Source: Guptibacillus hwajinpoensis
GTDB taxonomy: Bacteria; Bacillota; Bacilli; Bacillales; Bacillaceae_O
DNA length: 64,000 nucleotides
Reading direction: 5' to 3'
NCBI GenBank assembly: GCA_016841765.1
Contig: JAENYN010000005.1
Location: 1 to 64,000, forward strand
Part shown: positions 34,820 through 43,763 of the stretch, piece after piece
How the letters are laid out: each line of letters starts with the position of its first letter
Position numbering within the stretch: the first letter of the stretch is position 1
The notes under the pieces: model-generated
The model's input: the letters and a program-made list of their open reading frames with translations, nothing else
Database searches by the model: none
What the model was told of the DNA's origin: nothing
Position numbers and translations under genes: made by a program

Positions 34820-36370
34820 CTATTCTTTTCCGTGATTTTTACCGCTATTCTTTCCTTCAGCTTTTTTCTGTTCGTGCTCTTTCTTTTCTTCAGCCTTTTT
34901 CAATGCTTCCGCTTTCTTTTCTTCGGCCTTTTTCACGGCTTCAGCTTTCTTCTCTTCCGCTTTTTTCAATGCCTCAGCTTTCTTTTCTTCTGCTTTTTTC
35001 AACGCTTCGGCTTTCTTTTCTTCCGCTTTCTTTCGATTTTCGGCAGCTTTTTCGGCTTTCTTTTCTTCTTTTACTGCAGTCATTGCAGCTGCAGCAACTT
35101 CAGTCTCTTCTTTGGCTTCTTCTGTCTCTTCAGTTGCCTCTTCTTCTCCTTCAGAAACCTCTGTTTCTTCATCATATTCTACATCACCGGCCGGGACTGT
35201 TTCTTCCGATTCTTCGGTGTCAGCGATCACATCCGCCGCTTCTTCCTCTTCAAGGGAGACACCGAGTGCTTCCAGCTTCATTAGAAGTTTTTCGGCTTCG
35301 GTTTCATCACCTTTGGCCAGTGCTTTCTCGTATTTGGCAAGCAGTTTTTCTGCCTTTCTTTCCATCCTTTCGGCGCGCTTTTCATACCCTTTTTTCACTG
35401 CATTCATTTCAGAAGGGTGCAGATTAAGGGCCTGGGCGATTTCACCGAATCCCATGTTGCCCTCTGTCACCATTGCCGCCACTTCATCTAATTCGGTGCC
35501 GGAAGCTTCTGCGAGTGCAAACACATGTGAAATCTGGCCATAACCGAGACCAAGTTCACGAAGCTCCAGAACCTTTTCAGGGTCAAGTCCTTTGACAACG
35601 TTTGCGGTGATCATCGCTTTTTCCACTTCTTCTTTTACCAGTTCATCTTCTTCCAGCAGTTCATCATCAACATCCGTCAATTCTTCAAGCTGTTCTACCA
35701 GTCCATCGATTTCTTCCTTTTCTTCCTCTGTCAATCCTGCAAACATTTCTTCAATGGATGCGGATACTTCCTCAAGCTTTGTTGTGTAGTCTGTGACTAC
35801 TGCTTCCAGCAGGGACTCCCACTCTTCCCCGTCAATTTCACCTGCAGCCGCTTTTTCTTTCAACACCTGCAATTCTGCCATTCTCTCTTCTGTAATCGAT
35901 GTGAGCAGAAGGGCTTTTTCCTGTTCATTGAAGGCAAAGAAAAGTTCAACTTTCTCAAAAAGTTTATCGAAAAAATAAAGGGTGCTTTCCGGTGTCAGGC
36001 CGGCCGCTTCTTCCTCAAGTCCGCTGCTTTCTTCCGTTTCTCCCTCTGTTCCGGTCTCTTCCTCGTCAGCTTCTTCAGAAACTTCTCCGTCTGTTGCGCC
36101 TTCTTCCATTTCTGTTTCTTCCTCGTATGTAGATTCTTCTTCAGTTGATTCTTCCACGGCATTACCATCCGTTTCTTCTGTACCTGGTTCAGTCGTTGTT
36201 TCCCCGGAATCATCAACTGTTGTTTCGTTTTCTTCCACAATGACTGTATCCTGTTCTATTTCAGTCGCTTCGCCATTCCCTTCAGCAAATGCCGGTGCCC
36301 CAGCACTGAAAATCAAGCCGGATATGACCCCCGCCGTCATCAACTTATACGCAATTTTCTTCACTTTCAT
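34820..36370 (-). CDS. Secreted DUF5667-type protein with acidic and Lys/Glu-rich repeats
   Basis: Product of 516 aa. Residues 1-29 form a signal peptide (cleavage after AFA). Residues 30-122 are almost entirely Glu/Thr/Asp/Ser. LTPESTLYFFDKLFEKVELFF (about 125-145) starts a DUF5667-like helical domain reaching about 235, then a segment with two related motifs (GLGYGQISHVFALAEASG and MGFGEIAQALNLHPSE). The C-terminal ~90 residues are Lys/Glu/Ala repeats of an 11-residue unit (K-K-A-E-E-K-K-A-E-A-L). No sortase motif or membrane anchor is seen, so it is probably released or held electrostatically in the wall. Function unknown. GGGGAGG precedes the ATG. Confidence 0.8.
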   Translation of the reverse strand: MKVKKIAYKLMTAGVISGLIFSAGAPAFAEGNGEATEIEQDTVIVEENETTVDDSGETTTEPGTEETDGNAVEESTEEESTYEEETEMEEGATDGEVSEEADEEETGTEGETEESSGLEEEAAGLTPESTLYFFDKLFEKVELFFAFNEQEKALLLTSITEERMAELQVLKEKAAAGEIDGEEWESLLEAVVTDYTTKLEEVSASIEEMFAGLTEEEKEEIDGLVEQLEELTDVDDELLEEDELVKEEVEKAMITANVVKGLDPEKVLELRELGLGYGQISHVFALAEASGTELDEVAAMVTEGNMGFGEIAQALNLHPSEMNAVKKGYEKRAERMERKAEKLLAKYEKALAKGDETEAEKLLMKLEALGVSLEEEEAADVIADTEESEETVPAGDVEYDEETEVSEGEEEATEETEEAKEETEVAAAAMTAVKEEKKAEKAAENRKKAEEKKAEALKKAEEKKAEALKKAEEKKAEAVKKAEEKKAEALKKAEEKKEHEQKKAEGKNSGKNHGKE

Positions 36371-36585
36371 TCTTTTTCCTCCCCGCTTTTTTTTCCTTAT
36401 AACAATTCGGGCCTATTATAGCGTTAAAAGGGGGTCTTTTATTACAAATATGACAAAATGATTACAAAGACCCGCTTTTTTATTTTTCTAATAATTTGAA
36501 CTTTATTCTTGAATGATTTATTGGCATAATAAAGGTAATCACTATCTCTACGTTGAATACTTTTATGAAGGCAGGTGAAAAGAGA

Positions 36586-37182
36586 ATGAAAGATAACAAC
36601 AGCACACGTGAAATGGTAGAGGCGCTTATATTCAGCCAGCGGGTTGCCCAGCTGAGCAAAGCCCTCTGGAAAGCGATTGAGAAAGATTGGCAGCAGTGGA
36701 TCAAACCATTTGATTTGAATATTAATGAACATCATATCCTGTGGATTGCTTATCACTTGAAAGGCGCTTCCATTTCCGAGATTTCCAAGTTCGGGGTTAT
36801 GCATGTTTCCACAGCTTTCAATTTCTCTAAGAAGCTTGAAGAACGTGGCTATCTCACTTTCTCTAAAAAACAGAACGACAAAAGGAACACCTATGTAGAG
36901 TTGACTGAGGAAGGGGAAAAGCTGCTGCTCAGAACGATGGAAAGTTACAATCCGAAGGAAAATGATGTGCACAGCGGTGCGCTCCCACTACGGAGCCTAT
37001 ATGGAAAATTTCCGGAAATGCTTGAGGTCATGTGCATTGTCCGCAATATTTATGGGGAAGACTTCATGACAATCTTTGAAAAATCATTTGACAACATCAA
37101 TGAGGAGTTTATCGAAAAGTCCCGCGATTTACGAGTTGATGAAAAAAAAGAAAACGAAGAGAACTTGACGGCTAATCTTTAA
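36586..37182 (+). CDS. scoC: Transition-state regulator ScoC (Hpr), MarR family
   Basis: Product of 198 aa. The winged-helix core ([38 protein letters not shown]) and [21 protein letters not shown] are nearly identical to what I know of B. subtilis Hpr/ScoC, which represses extracellular protease, oligopeptide-transport and sporulation genes. Start MKDNNST is chosen over an earlier ATG because AGGTG lies just upstream. The 3' end overlaps yhaI by 11 bp, tail to tail. Confidence 0.95.
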   Translation: MKDNNSTREMVEALIFSQRVAQLSKALWKAIEKDWQQWIKPFDLNINEHHILWIAYHLKGASISEISKFGVMHVSTAFNFSKKLEERGYLTFSKKQNDKRNTYVELTEEGEKLLLRTMESYNPKENDVHSGALPLRSLYGKFPEMLEVMCIVRNIYGEDFMTIFEKSFDNINEEFIEKSRDLRVDEKKENEENLTANL

Positions 37183-37191
37183 TATTAGCCG
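37169..37191. terminator. Shared palindrome at the convergent scoC and yhaI stops
   Basis: CGGCTAAT-N7-ATTAGCCG contains the stop codons of both genes. The plus strand continues CTTCTTCTTTT. It may serve as a bidirectional terminator. Confidence 0.55.
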
Positions 37192-37516
37192 CTTCTTCTT
37201 TTAATCGCCTCATCAATTCCTTATAAATCCCCTGGGCATAAAGAGATTCAATCGTTTCCTTAGGTTCCAGCCGGGGGTGCAGCATGCCGACAAACTGGGT
37301 AAGGAGCATCACGAACGAGACATACCCTTCCTCTGCCTGCCGCTCATATTCTTCGTTCAGCATTCCACAAAGAGACAGAATTTCCTCGACTTCCCCTTCT
37401 GTGAGGTCTTTCTCGACCACCAGCTGATAAAAAGGATACCTATTGGCCTGAACCATGTTCAGTAAAAGCCGCTGATGGTATTCAAGCTTCCGCATCCGTT
37501 CTTCGAGTGACTCCAT
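37172..37516 (-). CDS. yhaI: YhaI, DUF1878 family protein
   Basis: Product of 114 aa, mostly helical, matching YhaI ([39 protein letters not shown]). No catalytic motif. Start MESLEER is preferred to an in-frame GTG two codons earlier on the basis of AAAGGA spacing. Convergent overlap with scoC is noted separately. Confidence 0.88.
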   Translation of the reverse strand: MESLEERMRKLEYHQRLLLNMVQANRYPFYQLVVEKDLTEGEVEEILSLCGMLNEEYERQAEEGYVSFVMLLTQFVGMLHPRLEPKETIESLYAQGIYKELMRRLKEEAANIKD

Positions 37517-37673
37517 AACCACTTTCCTTTCTATCCTTATATAATAGGTGGTGTGAACGTTCTGTAACGTTCCTATAAATTTCTTGAAAAATTTCTCGGA
37601 AACTATTGATTTCTATTATAAAACATCGTAAATTATTTGAGTAACGATTAAGGAACTGAAAGTGGTGAAATTT

Positions 37674-38225
37674 ATGAACTGCTGGAAATCCGTTCATTTG
37701 ACAAGAGACTACGGATCATTTCGTATCCTTATTATATCAATGTTTGCGATGCTTTTTACATTTATTTTCCTTTATCTGTCATTCAGTATCATCCACCCAT
37801 CGGCTACACCGCACGCGGACCATTTTGCATGGTTTGCTGCCGGGCTTCTGCTCCTTTCGCCTGTGCATAAACTGCTGCATGTGATGCCTTTTTGGGTTTC
37901 AGGAAAAAAAGTTCAAATAAGAGTCAAGCGCCGCAGCGGCCTGCTTCCAGTCCTGCAATTCCGGTACCGACAATCGATGCCGCGCAATTTGTTTATCCTG
38001 GCTACTTTATCGCCGGCCCTTGTGATTACGATTCTGGCAATATCACTGAGCATGGCCATGCCGGAGTACATGCATTATTTTATCATTGCGGCGGCTGCCA
38101 ACGCCGGTCTGTGTGTAACTGACTTTATCTTCCTGTCCCAGTTTTTCCGGGCACCGAAGCATTGTTACGTCCAGGACTTTGAAGGCGGCTATGATATTTT
38201 GGTCAATAATCAACTGAAGGCATGA
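37674..38225 (+). CDS. yhaJ: YhaJ-like DUF3267 membrane protein
   Basis: Product of 183 aa with four membrane segments. DUF3267 proteins are metallopeptidase-like and usually carry an HExxH motif; here the equivalent is H65-K-L-L-H69, lacking the glutamate, so proteolysis is doubtful. Start ATG (MNCWKS) matches family usage as I recall it; two GTG codons upstream (37662, 37665) with AAGGA in front are alternatives. Confidence 0.78.
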   Translation: MNCWKSVHLTRDYGSFRILIISMFAMLFTFIFLYLSFSIIHPSATPHADHFAWFAAGLLLLSPVHKLLHVMPFWVSGKKVQIRVKRRSGLLPVLQFRYRQSMPRNLFILATLSPALVITILAISLSMAMPEYMHYFIIAAAANAGLCVTDFIFLSQFFRAPKHCYVQDFEGGYDILVNNQLKA

Positions 38226-38235
38226 AAAAAACAGC

Positions 38236-38266
38236 AAAGAGCATCCAGACGGCGGATGCTCTTTTC
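38236..38266 (+). terminator. Terminator of yhaJ
   Basis: AAAGAGCATCC/GGATGCTCTTT followed by TCTTATT. Confidence 0.88.
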
Positions 38267-38387
38267 TTATTAAACGTGTTCCTTTCCCTTAAAAAACGTT
38301 ATAATGATAAATAACTATCTCTTCGTTTGCTTTCATCCCTTTTTCATGCCATAGTTAGTATCATAGATTATGTAATGGAGTGATCCC

Positions 38388-38567
38388 ATGATTTATATAT
38401 ATATTCCGTTTGCACTGTTCATTTTATATACATTTAATAAACTGACAAACAACTTGATCGTCCAGCGGGAAATCCCCGAAGAAAAGCATTCCCAGATTTT
38501 CCGGACCATCAATGTGCTCATCACTATTCTGCTGATCTCTTCTTATATTGAAATTTTGTACACTTGA
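38388..38567 (+). CDS. Small membrane protein of 59 aa
   Basis: Reads MIYIYIPFALFILYTF then a polar segment (NLIVQREIPEEKHSQIFRT) and a second hydrophobic stretch (INVLITILLISSYIEILY). GGAGTG lies six bases before the ATG, and a terminator follows at 38632, so I regard it as a real gene. Two membrane segments with a charged cytoplasmic or external loop. Family not recognised. Confidence 0.75.
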   Translation: MIYIYIPFALFILYTFNKLTNNLIVQREIPEEKHSQIFRTINVLITILLISSYIEILYT

Positions 38568-38631
38568 CAGCGGACCTGCTCCCGGATCGAGTTCGGCTGG
38601 CAGCCCTGCCCCGTCACATACATATATATGT

Positions 38632-38669
38632 AAAAGAGGCTGCCCCGCAAAAGGGCCAGCCTCTTTTTC
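38632..38669. terminator. Bidirectional terminator between the 59-aa gene and the YjcZ-type genes
   Basis: AAAAGAGGCTG...CAGCCTCTTTTT; T-runs on both strands. Confidence 0.85.
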
Positions 38670-38724
38670 ATCCCGATCTGCGGCAAACATCCACCGCATC
38701 GCAGGTATTCTCCGCTTTTCTATA

Positions 38725-38820
38725 TTAGTATCCCCACCATGCTGCACCTACAATGATCAGCAAGATGAACAATACTACGATTAAGGCGAAACCGCCGCCG
38801 TATCCGTAACCTCCGCTCAT
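38725..38820 (-). CDS. YjcZ/SscA-type small hydrophobic protein 1
   Basis: 31-aa product [20 protein letters not shown].. ending in GAAWWGY. The Gly/Tyr-rich N-terminus and a single membrane segment define the YjcZ family of Bacillus, several members of which are sporulation-associated. A near-perfect AAAGGAGGTG stands five bases before the ATG. A paralogue follows at 38917. Confidence 0.9.
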   Translation of the reverse strand: MSGGYGYGGGFALIVVLFILLIIVGAAWWGY

Positions 38821-38916
38821 GACGACACCTCCTTTTTCTATCGTTGTTACATTGTATGCAAGTCAGTAAGTTGGCGATTAGGCTATTGCCCGCTATTTGC
38901 TCGACTTGGGCTTAAT

Positions 38917-39009
38917 TTAGTACATCCAAGCTGCTCCTACAATGATCAAAAGAATGAACAATACTACGAGCAGGGCAAAACCGCCACCGTATCCATATCC
39001 ACCACTCAT
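38917..39009 (-). CDS. YjcZ/SscA-type small hydrophobic protein 2
   Basis: 30-aa product nearly identical to its neighbour, differing at one position of the membrane segment and in the C-terminus (AAWMY instead of AAWWGY). AAAGGAGG precedes the ATG. The two genes are a recent tandem duplication with diverged intergenic DNA. Confidence 0.9.
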   Translation of the reverse strand: MSGGYGYGGGFALLVVLFILLIIVGAAWMY

Positions 39010-39278
39010 TTTTTCACCCTCCTTTATAAGGTTCACCATATCCTATGGCTCCCGTTACTGATGTGTATAGTCATTCACCTATCTTCGAGAAAATTTGTTT
39101 CGGAAAGCTTTCCTAAAAGCCAGGGCTTCACAGCTGCCGCTAACCCTTTTAGTTGATTTTCAAGATATCCTTAAAAAAGAAAAATACTGTTAATCTCTGC
39201 CTTCTGTATGTTATAGTAGTTATTGTGAATTTTGGACATACTGCAAACAGAAAAAACATCTTTTTAGGAGTGTAGATT

Positions 39279-40160
39279 ATGAAAAAAGTACTCATTTCCA
39301 TTACTGCTGCAGCGAGTATTTTCGCAGTATCGGCATGCAGCGGCGATGGCGGGGAAAATAATTCGAAAGTACTTGTTGAAACCAGCGCCGGCAATGTGAC
39401 ACAGCAGGATTTATACGAACAAATGAAAGAGCGTGTCGGGGACCGGGTTTTACGAGAAATGGTTGAAAATAAAATTCTTGAAGAAAAATTCGACGTCAAA
39501 GATGAAGAAGTCCAAAAGCGCATGGACGAACTGAAGAGCCAGTACGGCGATCAATTCGATATGGTGCTGCAGCAATACGGCTATCCTGATGAAGAAGCCT
39601 TCAAGAAGGATATCCGTTCCGGTATTTTGCGGGAAAAAGCCATGCAGGCATCTGTGGACATCAGCGAGGAAGAAATGAAGGATTATTACGAAAAAATGAA
39701 AACCCAGGTGAAAGCGAGCCATATCCTTGTCGAGGATGAGAAAACCGCCAATGAGGTATATGAAAAGATCCAGAGCGGTGCTAAGTTTGAGGAACTTGCA
39801 AAAGAGTACTCCAAAGATCCTTCTGCCCAGAACGGCGGGGACCTTGGTTACTTCGGTCCTGGCGATATGGTGCCTGAATTTGAAAGCAAAGCATACAGCC
39901 TGGAAGTCGGGGAAGTCAGCAATCCCGTGAAAAGCCAGTTTGGCTACCACGTGATCAAAGTGACCGACAAGAAGCCGGCTGAAGAAGAAGTAAAGCCTTA
40001 TAAAGAAATGAAAGACGAAATCAAAGCGACACTTGCCCAGCAGAAAGCTGATCCGAATGCAGTCCAAAAAATCATTGAAGAAGCCGATATCGATATTAAA
40101 GAAAAAGAGTTCAAAGACTTGATGGATGCACCGGCTCAAGAACAGCCGCCTGCACAATAA
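39279..40160 (+). CDS. prsA: PrsA, foldase lipoprotein
   Basis: Product of 293 aa. The signal peptide ends at VSAC with lipidated Cys20. The parvulin peptidyl-prolyl isomerase domain runs from about 145 to 230 (KASHILVEDE, GGDLGYFGPGDMVPEF, VKSQFGYHVIKV). N- and C-terminal helical parts form the chaperone bowl. It assists folding of secreted proteins outside the membrane. AGGAGTG precedes the ATG. TTAATC-N16-TATAGT ahead of it is a weak promoter candidate. Confidence 0.95.
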   Translation: MKKVLISITAAASIFAVSACSGDGGENNSKVLVETSAGNVTQQDLYEQMKERVGDRVLREMVENKILEEKFDVKDEEVQKRMDELKSQYGDQFDMVLQQYGYPDEEAFKKDIRSGILREKAMQASVDISEEEMKDYYEKMKTQVKASHILVEDEKTANEVYEKIQSGAKFEELAKEYSKDPSAQNGGDLGYFGPGDMVPEFESKAYSLEVGEVSNPVKSQFGYHVIKVTDKKPAEEEVKPYKEMKDEIKATLAQQKADPNAVQKIIEEADIDIKEKEFKDLMDAPAQEQPPAQ

Positions 40161-40166
40161 TAACGA

Positions 40167-40196
40167 AAAATCCTGCCGGCAGGCAGGATTTTTTTC
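40167..40196 (+). terminator. Terminator of prsA
   Basis: AATCCTGCC-GGCA-GGCAGGATT followed by TTTTTC. Confidence 0.9.
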
Positions 40197-40307
40197 ATGA
40201 AAGGCTTTGGTAATGGTTGTTGTATCCGGAACAGGCTATTGACGAGGATTAATTCTGTTAAAGGCTGTATTAGATGTCCTGCTGGAGATTGGCTTTCACC
40301 TCTGCCG

Positions 40308-40502
40308 TCATCCAGCCTGATGCTGCCTTTTTCTATCTTTTCTCCTCTCTTTTTCTTCCCTTATCCGGTCGAGGTACACTCTTCCCTCTTTTTCAATGTA
40401 GTACTGCTCCATCTTCTTTTCATCTATCACTGTTTTAATCAGCATAAATGCACTCCCTGCAATTCCGGCAAAAACAAAATAAATCCACCAGGGCAGCAGC
40501 AT
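40308..40502 (-). CDS. yhaL: YhaL-like small membrane protein
   Basis: Product of 64 aa: one N-terminal membrane segment (LLPWWIYFVFAGIAGSAFMLI) and a strongly charged helical tail (EKKMEQYYIEKEGRVYLDRIREEKERRK). It matches YhaL, linked to sporulation in B. subtilis, in sequence pattern and in its place next to prsA. Start MLLPWW has AAGGAG in front; an upstream ATG in the same frame does not. Confidence 0.82.
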   Translation of the reverse strand: MLLPWWIYFVFAGIAGSAFMLIKTVIDEKKMEQYYIEKEGRVYLDRIREEKERRKDRKRQHQAG

Positions 40503-40586
40503 CTCCTCCACTCCTTTCAGACAAGCCTTAGATGCTATATACATATGGCTGAAAAGCTGGAAATATGCGTATTGGAGTTCATTTCT

Positions 40587-41888
40587 TTAGGCCGTTTCCA
40601 CAGGTGCCGCCGTTTGCCCGTTTCCTGCTCCCTTCATCCGTTTGAACATGCTGTAATACAAAACAGCAGCCAGAACAGCAAGAAAGCTCAGGATGGCGAA
40701 TGTCCAGCCGTATCCGACCCATAATGTCAGCGGGATGGAAATCGGGGCGATAGTCCGCCCGATGGTGAACCGCAAAGAGGCAGCAGCGAAATATTGGCCG
40801 CGCATCGACTCGGGCGCCAGTTTCGCAATAAAGCTTTCCTGTATGCCGACAACCATCAATTCGGCTGCCGTAAAAATGGCCATCGCCGCAAATAGGACCC
40901 ATACGTTGCCGGAGCTGCCGAACAATAATATGGCAACGGCATATGTAAGGGACGAGGCAACGAACACCCTGTGTTCAGGGTATTTTGCTATCCATCGGGT
41001 CACAACGACAGTGAAAAGCGCAACGAGGAAGCCGTTTTCAGCAATGATCAGGCTGAACGCCTTTTCGCCTGTTAACGCAAATTCCCATTCGCCGATTGCA
41101 AACAGCGTCTGTTTGCCGACAACTTCGTTCGTATAAACCGCCATTAACAAGTCCATCTGCATGAACGTTTGGGCAACGAGGATGCCTGCTGCAATGAACA
41201 TTAGGAACGTCCGGTCATATAAAATGACCCGGTAATCCTCAAGCTGCGATAAGATTGCACGATGCCATTTCACATCCCGGTTGTTTTTGAGCATCGGCCT
41301 GTTCCCTGTTTCGGGAATCGTTTCCCTCAAAAAACGCTGCAAGACAGCGAACAGCCCAAAGCTGATCAGTGCCCCGGCAACAAGCAGTCCGAATCTGTGC
41401 TCAAAGAAAAAATATCCGCCTAACACCGGTCCGAAGACAACTGCAATGTTGATTGCCGTATAAAAAACCGCAAACACAGAACTCCGGTGTTCTTCAGGTA
41501 CGACATCCGCCACCATGGCATGGCTTGCAGGCCAGTACAGCGAGCCGAAAACACCCAGGGCTGAAAATGCCAGGAATGTCACAAATGCCGACTGATACCA
41601 TGGTGAATTTGCATAAGCGAACACCATAAAAGCGATTCCCTGGCCCAGTGCCGAAGCGGCCATCATTTTCTTGCGCCCATATCGGTCTGCTGCATACCCT
41701 CCAAACAAGTTTGCAAACACTGACACAACCTGAGAGCCGATCAGCAGCATTCCCGCTGTCGTTTTACCAAGGGTGTCAGCAAAATAAATCGCCATGAAGG
41801 GAAAGAACATCCAAAACAGAACATTCATAAGCCCTTCACCGGCGAGCCTAATCTTCAAATTAGGATCCCAATCTTTCCATTTCATCAT
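40587..41888 (-). CDS. MFS transporter
   Basis: Product of 433 aa with about 11-12 membrane segments and the loop 2-3 signature G-G-Y-A-A-D-R-Y-G-R-K-K. It resembles the MdtH/YttB-type multidrug exporter group; substrate unknown. AGAGGG lies just before the double ATG. It sits between yhaL and yhaM on the same strand, an insertion relative to the B. subtilis order. Confidence 0.82.
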   Translation of the reverse strand: MMKWKDWDPNLKIRLAGEGLMNVLFWMFFPFMAIYFADTLGKTTAGMLLIGSQVVSVFANLFGGYAADRYGRKKMMAASALGQGIAFMVFAYANSPWYQSAFVTFLAFSALGVFGSLYWPASHAMVADVVPEEHRSSVFAVFYTAINIAVVFGPVLGGYFFFEHRFGLLVAGALISFGLFAVLQRFLRETIPETGNRPMLKNNRDVKWHRAILSQLEDYRVILYDRTFLMFIAAGILVAQTFMQMDLLMAVYTNEVVGKQTLFAIGEWEFALTGEKAFSLIIAENGFLVALFTVVVTRWIAKYPEHRVFVASSLTYAVAILLFGSSGNVWVLFAAMAIFTAAELMVVGIQESFIAKLAPESMRGQYFAAASLRFTIGRTIAPISIPLTLWVGYGWTFAILSFLAVLAAVLYYSMFKRMKGAGNGQTAAPVETA

Positions 41889-41945
41889 AAGTCCCTCTAT
41901 TCTTTTTTATCGCCATTTCCAAAAGCATGCAGAATGGCCTGGATA

Positions 41946-42890
41946 TCAGTTATGGAACGAGGGCTTATAAAACGACCTGTTTTCCAGAGCAAACACCCGC
42001 TCTGTAAATTCGCCAGGCTTTGTTTTATCAAGGGCCCGGTCCATCATATTCATTTTCGCATCAATATTGTCAATATAATGCAGAATCTCCGCTTCTTTGA
42101 TCATCGGCGGTTTCGGGCTGCCCCATTCCGCTTTGCCATGATGGCTGAGGACCAGGTGCTGTAAAATGGTCACTTCTTCGCCCTCAATCGCCAATTCTTC
42201 GGCGGCTTTCCCGATCTCATTGACCATGAGGCTGATATGGCCGAGCAGGATCCCGTCTTTTGTATAAGAAGCGGCCACAGGTCCGGATAGCTCAGTCACT
42301 TTGCCGAGGTCATGGAGAATGATGCCGGCAAAAAGCAAATCGGTATCAAGTGACGGATATAAGTTCCCGATTGCTTTCGCCAGATCCAGCATCGAAACAA
42401 CATGATATGCAAGACCTGACACAAATTCATGATGATTCTTAGTCGCAGCCGGAAAATCGAAAAACGCATCGGCATGTTTTTTCAACAAATGGCGGGTGAT
42501 CCTCTGGATATTCGGATTTTCCATTGCAAAAATATACTGGGTAATCCGTTCCTGCATTTCTTCCTTTGAAAGAGGTGCTGTTTCAATGAAATCCTCATGT
42601 TTCACCTGCTCATTCGGATGAGCAGGGCGGATATTCCTGATTTTAAGCTGGTTCCGTCCGCGGTAATTTGTAATATCTCCGAGTACCTTCACAATTTGTT
42701 CAGCCGCATAATGCTGCTCATCTTCAGTGGAGGCATCCCACAACTTCGCTTCAATTTCTCCGGATTTATCTTGAAATATAAGGGTCAAAAATGGTTTTCC
42801 GTTACTTGCAACACCTTTTACAGATGATTTGATCAACAAATGAACATCGACTTGCTCGCCCACTTCATGATGGACAATACCTTTTTTCAC
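41946..42890 (-). CDS. yhaM: 3'-5' exoribonuclease YhaM
   Basis: Product of 314 aa. An N-terminal OB-fold (about residues 10-90) binds nucleic acid and an HD domain follows, with H163, and H193-D194 in GIILHDLGK as metal ligands. YhaM trims RNA and can degrade single-stranded DNA. The start is GTG with GGGGGAA six bases upstream. Confidence 0.93.
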   Translation of the reverse strand: MKKGIVHHEVGEQVDVHLLIKSSVKGVASNGKPFLTLIFQDKSGEIEAKLWDASTEDEQHYAAEQIVKVLGDITNYRGRNQLKIRNIRPAHPNEQVKHEDFIETAPLSKEEMQERITQYIFAMENPNIQRITRHLLKKHADAFFDFPAATKNHHEFVSGLAYHVVSMLDLAKAIGNLYPSLDTDLLFAGIILHDLGKVTELSGPVAASYTKDGILLGHISLMVNEIGKAAEELAIEGEEVTILQHLVLSHHGKAEWGSPKPPMIKEAEILHYIDNIDAKMNMMDRALDKTKPGEFTERVFALENRSFYKPSFHN

Positions 42891-43141
42891 GCTATTTCCC
42901 CCGTTCCGTTTCTCACTCTTTTAATCTATGTGCATAAACAGCCGATTCTTACAGCTGTTTCAAACTTCCATACAACCTTTTATTTTATATTATTAACGAA
43001 GGAAATGCCATTGATTTCCCATCTTGCCAGGCGGGTGCAGGCGCAGGACGAACGAGCGTCCAGGTGCAGTCAGAGGCCCAATTGCATTCACTAGTTATCC
43101 GCTGCATTGCCTTGCTGGCAATTTAAACTTTTATCAGGTAC

Positions 43142-43200
43142 AAAAGCGCAAGGTGCCCGCTTATGACAATAGCCGCTGGCGCCTTGCGCAATAACCCCCT
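43142..43200 (+). repeat. Deletion derivative of the 125-bp element
   Basis: AAAAGCGCAAGGTGCCCGCTTA is joined directly to TGACAATAGCCGCTGGCGCC. In the full element at 26288 these pieces are separated by about 70 bp flanked by CCGCTTA on both sides, so the deletion fits recombination or slippage between those short direct repeats. It lies 5' of yhaM. Confidence 0.8.
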
Positions 43201-43309
43201 TCTGTTATCCATCACGCATAATACTTCATTGAATGGATTAAAAACAAACGAAACAATAAACGGATTGCCAAACAACTGAAACTTTATAAATTCAGTGAAA
43301 CAAAATATC

Positions 43310-43460
43310 GGTACGGTAGTTCCCGTGCCTATAATTAAAGAGGAGCTGCCATTACAGGCACGGCAGTCTGGTCCTCGTGCCTATAATCAGACCAGGTCCT
43401 GCATTACAGGCACGGCAGAAGGGTCTTCGTGCTTATAATCAGTTAAATGAACAAATTACA
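43310..43460. repeat. GGCACG/CGTGCC hairpin array with 52-bp period
   Basis: Units begin ATTACAGGCACGG twice, exactly 52 bp apart, with a partial unit before (CGGTAGTTCCCGTGCC) and a transition after into ATTACAAGCACTGAAT, which resembles the 17.6-kb family. The hairpins pair AGGCACG with CGTGCCT. Related to 19343-19440. Confidence 0.82.
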
Positions 43461-43503
43461 AGCACTGAATTCTATAAACCCCGTTTTCTCCTCATCCTAT
43501 CCA

Positions 43504-43545
43504 ATTTATTGTCCAGCTCTTGTATGTTACAGTCCAACTCGCCTC
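43504..43545. repeat. Two 21-bp units related to 19519-19602
   Basis: TTATTGTCCAGCTC (43505) and TTACAGTCCAACTC (43526) are 21 bp apart and match the TTACTGTCC units at 19.5 kb. As there, they follow a GGCACG hairpin array. Confidence 0.65.
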
Positions 43546-43617
43546 TCAACAACTCATCCTGGGTTATGGCCAATTATATACAAATGGAAATTTGATAATA
43601 TCCGGATAAACAATTAG

Positions 43618-43722
43618 AGAAAATCCGCCGATGGACCAGCCTTTAGACGCAGACACAGGCGTAGATGCCCCTTATCTATATTCTTAAAATTGGCAGCTGC
43701 GTCGAAATCCTCCCTTGATAAG
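43618..43722 (+). repeat. Dispersed ~95-bp element, copy 3
   Basis: GAAAATCCGCCGATGGACCAGCC, GCAGACACAGGCGTAGATGC, CCTTATCTATATTCTTAAAATTGGC and CTCCCTTGATAAG. It lies 3' of the gbsR-like terminator. Confidence 0.88.
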
Positions 43723-43725
43723 CAA

Positions 43726-43763
43726 AAAAGGAGATTCATGGCTCCCGCCAATCATCTCCTTTT
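43726..43763 (-). terminator. Terminator of the gbsR-like gene
   Basis: AAAAGGAGAT...ATCTCCTTTT on the minus strand, T-run TTTTTTTGC; the stop codon lies in the hairpin. Confidence 0.8.

Noticed and set aside
34627-35427. Hydrophobic Leu/Phe-rich protein of ~266 aa (plus strand)
   Set aside because: Antisense shadow of the Lys/Glu-rich coding region of the DUF5667-type gene, which has a signal peptide, ribosome binding site and terminator.
39450-40157. Phe/Leu-rich protein of ~235 aa (minus strand)
   Set aside because: Antisense shadow of prsA.
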